From: an uncultured Candidatus Peregrinibacteria bacterium
Lineage (GTDB): Bacteria; Patescibacteriota; Gracilibacteria; Peribacterales; Peribacteraceae
Assembly (NCBI GenBank): GCA_903825315.1
Contig: CAIKAD010000001.1
Span: 124,001 to 188,000, forward strand
DNA length: 64,000 nt
Reading direction: 5' to 3'
In this document: positions 62,428 through 64,000 of the stretch, piece after piece
Layout: each line of letters begins with the position of its first letter
Position numbering within the stretch: the first letter of the stretch is position 1
Made by a program: the position numbers and the translations under genes
Notes under the pieces: generated by a model
Databases searched by the model: none
What the model was told of the DNA's origin: nothing
Seen by the model: only the letters and a program-made list of their open reading frames with translations

Positions 62428-64000
62428 ATGACACTCACACAAATGCCGCTGGATGAGAACCTCGTTACGCTCCTGCGTACGGCAAACATCGTGTCCGACG
62501 GTGCGCTGGAAACGCTCCGGGAACAAAGCCATGGTGACCAGGCTCAATTCGAGCGGCTCCTCGTGGAAGAGGGTCACGTGACGAGCGCTCAACTCGGCAT
62601 GGCGATTGCACAGGAACACGGTTGGCGCGCGGTGGATCTGGCCAAGGAAGTCATCCCCGACAACGCATCGAGCCTGTTGCCGGAGCCCTTCGCATTGCAC
62701 CATACCGTGGTGGTATTCCGTGTCGCGGACGGGCAGGTGGATGTGGCGACCATACATCCTGATGATGCTCCACTGCTGCGCGCACTCCGGAAGAAATTCG
62801 GACGTGACGTCCGTACGTCCTACGCGACGTCATCGGTGATTACGGATGCCATCCGGCGGATGTACGACCGGACGACGAACGATCGCATTCGCAATGCCAT
62901 CGCACCCGACCTGCTGAAGGATGAGAATTCTGCAGTGGAGCTCTTCGATGCTTTACTGCTCCACGCGGCCCGGCAGCATGCCTCGGATATCCACATTGAG
63001 CCCAATGCTGAAAACGTCCTCGTTCGCGAACGTGTGGACGGCATGCTTCATACCGTGACGACGTTCTCGCGCGCAGTCCATGAGCGCATGGCGCAACGCA
63101 TCAAAGTGCTCGCTAACCTTGCCTCGGATGAGCACGCCGTTTGCCAGGACGGGAAGTTCACGGTGCAAAATCTCGATGGGAAGCGGGCGGATGTGCGTGT
63201 CTCCATTGTCCCCACAACGCATGGCGAGGATTTTGTGCTCCGCCTGCTCATCTCCGAACGACAGGCCATGCCGCTCGATTCGCTGGGGTTTGATGCAGAA
63301 CAGCGTGCGGTCGTGGAGGAGGAGATCCAGAAATCCTGGGGCATGATCCTCGTAACGGGTCCGACGGGGTCGGGAAAGACCACTTCACTCTATGCCACCG
63401 TCCTCAAGATCCAGCGCGAGGAGATTAGCATTGCGAGCATCGAGGATCCGGTGGAGTACGATCTCCCCGGCACAAACCAGATCCAGGTGCACGAAAAGAT
63501 CGGCGTCACGTTCGCTACGGGGTTGCGATCGCTCGTCCGTCATGATCCCAACATCATTCTCGTCGGGGAAATCCGCGATCCGGATACCGCGGGCATCGCC
63601 GTCAACGCAGCGCTCACGGGGCACCTCGTGCTCTCGACGCTCCACACGAATGACGCCGCGGGAGCAATTCCCCGTCTGTGTGACATGGGCATCGAGCCAT
63701 TCCTCCTTTCCTCCACCGTCAACATCGTTATCGCCCAACGCCTTGTCCGCACCATCTGTGCGCGGTGCAAGGAGAGCTATGAGGTGCGTGTGGCAGACCT
63801 TCCCAAAGTCCTCACGCCCGCCGCGGTTTCTGCCCTCGTCGGGAAGGGGGATTCGGTGCGGTTGTTCCGGGGGAAGGGCTGCCCGCTCTGCAACCACACG
63901 GGATTCCGCGGGCGCACGGGCATCTTTGAGCTGCTTCGTGTGACAAATCCCATTCGTGCGCTCGTCATGAAGCGTGCCGACGCCGATACAATCCGCACGC
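62428..64000 (+). CDS. Type IV pilus assembly / type II secretion ATPase (PilB/GspE), partial
   Basis: The frame runs from 62428 off the window edge (about 524 codons seen). The N-terminal MshEN/T2SSE-N-type domain (1-150) is followed by the hexameric ATPase: Walker A GPTGSGKTTSLYA (about 310-322), Asp box SIEDPVEYDLP, Walker B RHDPNIILVGEIRDPDTA, His box STLHTNDAAGAIPRL and the CARCKESY...CPLCNHTGFRGRTGIFE zinc-binding tetracysteine segment typical of PilB/GspE. It powers extension of type IV pili or secretion. Its place right after the che cluster suggests that pili are the output. Confidence 0.93.
   Translation, partial: MTLTQMPLDENLVTLLRTANIVSDGALETLREQSHGDQAQFERLLVEEGHVTSAQLGMAIAQEHGWRAVDLAKEVIPDNASSLLPEPFALHHTVVVFRVADGQVDVATIHPDDAPLLRALRKKFGRDVRTSYATSSVITDAIRRMYDRTTNDRIRNAIAPDLLKDENSAVELFDALLLHAARQHASDIHIEPNAENVLVRERVDGMLHTVTTFSRAVHERMAQRIKVLANLASDEHAVCQDGKFTVQNLDGKRADVRVSIVPTTHGEDFVLRLLISERQAMPLDSLGFDAEQRAVVEEEIQKSWGMILVTGPTGSGKTTSLYATVLKIQREEISIASIEDPVEYDLPGTNQIQVHEKIGVTFATGLRSLVRHDPNIILVGEIRDPDTAGIAVNAALTGHLVLSTLHTNDAAGAIPRLCDMGIEPFLLSSTVNIVIAQRLVRTICARCKESYEVRVADLPKVLTPAAVSALVGKGDSVRLFRGKGCPLCNHTGFRGRTGIFELLRVTNPIRALVMKRADADTIRT

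Overview
The window looks like the chromosome of a small-genome bacterium of the Candidate Phyla Radiation (Patescibacteria), most like Peregrinibacteria/Peribacteria. This placement is an inference: no rRNA or ribosomal-protein gene is present to fix it. The grounds are a surface proteome built from SLH, DUF2341/LamG and Cys-rich repeats, very short or absent 5' leaders, and almost no Shine-Dalgarno sequences in front of core genes. The standard code is used (TGA is a stop). Core regions are fairly GC-rich; inserted regions are visibly more AT-rich.

Layout. 1-15.3 kb: queA, an HtrA-type protease, three exported or surface proteins, a small membrane protein, and an alpha-2-macroglobulin/PBP1C pair. 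Short-period inverted tandem arrays (units of 7, 8 and 9 nt) separate several of these genes. 15.4-23.8 kb: a P-type cation ATPase, a minus-strand otsA-otsB pair in which OtsA carries an N-terminal membrane sensor-like module, a DsbB-like protein and a Pif1-type helicase. 23.9-29.6 kb: an intact tRNA-Asn followed by an island with a 154-bp direct repeat at each end of a 2.6-kb insertion (J-domain protein plus partner). Beyond it lie a csoR-trxA-DUF2892 redox operon and a DUF302 gene broken by a nonsense codon. 29.6-41.7 kb: an accessory and defence zone with a RhuM/Fic protein, gene fossils, a ParB-like protein, an HD hydrolase, a two-gene PLD-SNF2 helicase/adenine methylase system and a HicBA-like toxin-antitoxin pair. 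41.8-51.9 kb: asnS, two proteins of unknown function (one with HExxH), a 1619-residue surface protein and an aldo/keto reductase.

52-64 kb is a signalling region: a four-PAS histidine kinase with its receiver, a lone receiver, an Hpt protein, then cheW-mcp-cheY-cheB-cheA-cheC-cheD-histidine kinase, ending in a type IV pilus/secretion ATPase cut by the window edge. It reads as a chemosensory system wired to type IV pili rather than flagella. cheA is split by an apparent one-base frameshift, and no cheR is present in the window.

Mobile and accessory genes (the 24.5-26.2 kb element and the 31.7-32.8 kb operon) do carry Shine-Dalgarno sequences. Host genes instead have pyrimidine-rich leaders or a -10 element directly in front of the start codon. 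Start codons were moved inward from the longest ORF wherever a -10 element, signal peptide, SD sequence or gene overlap supported it. All family calls rest on motif recognition by eye, with no database search.
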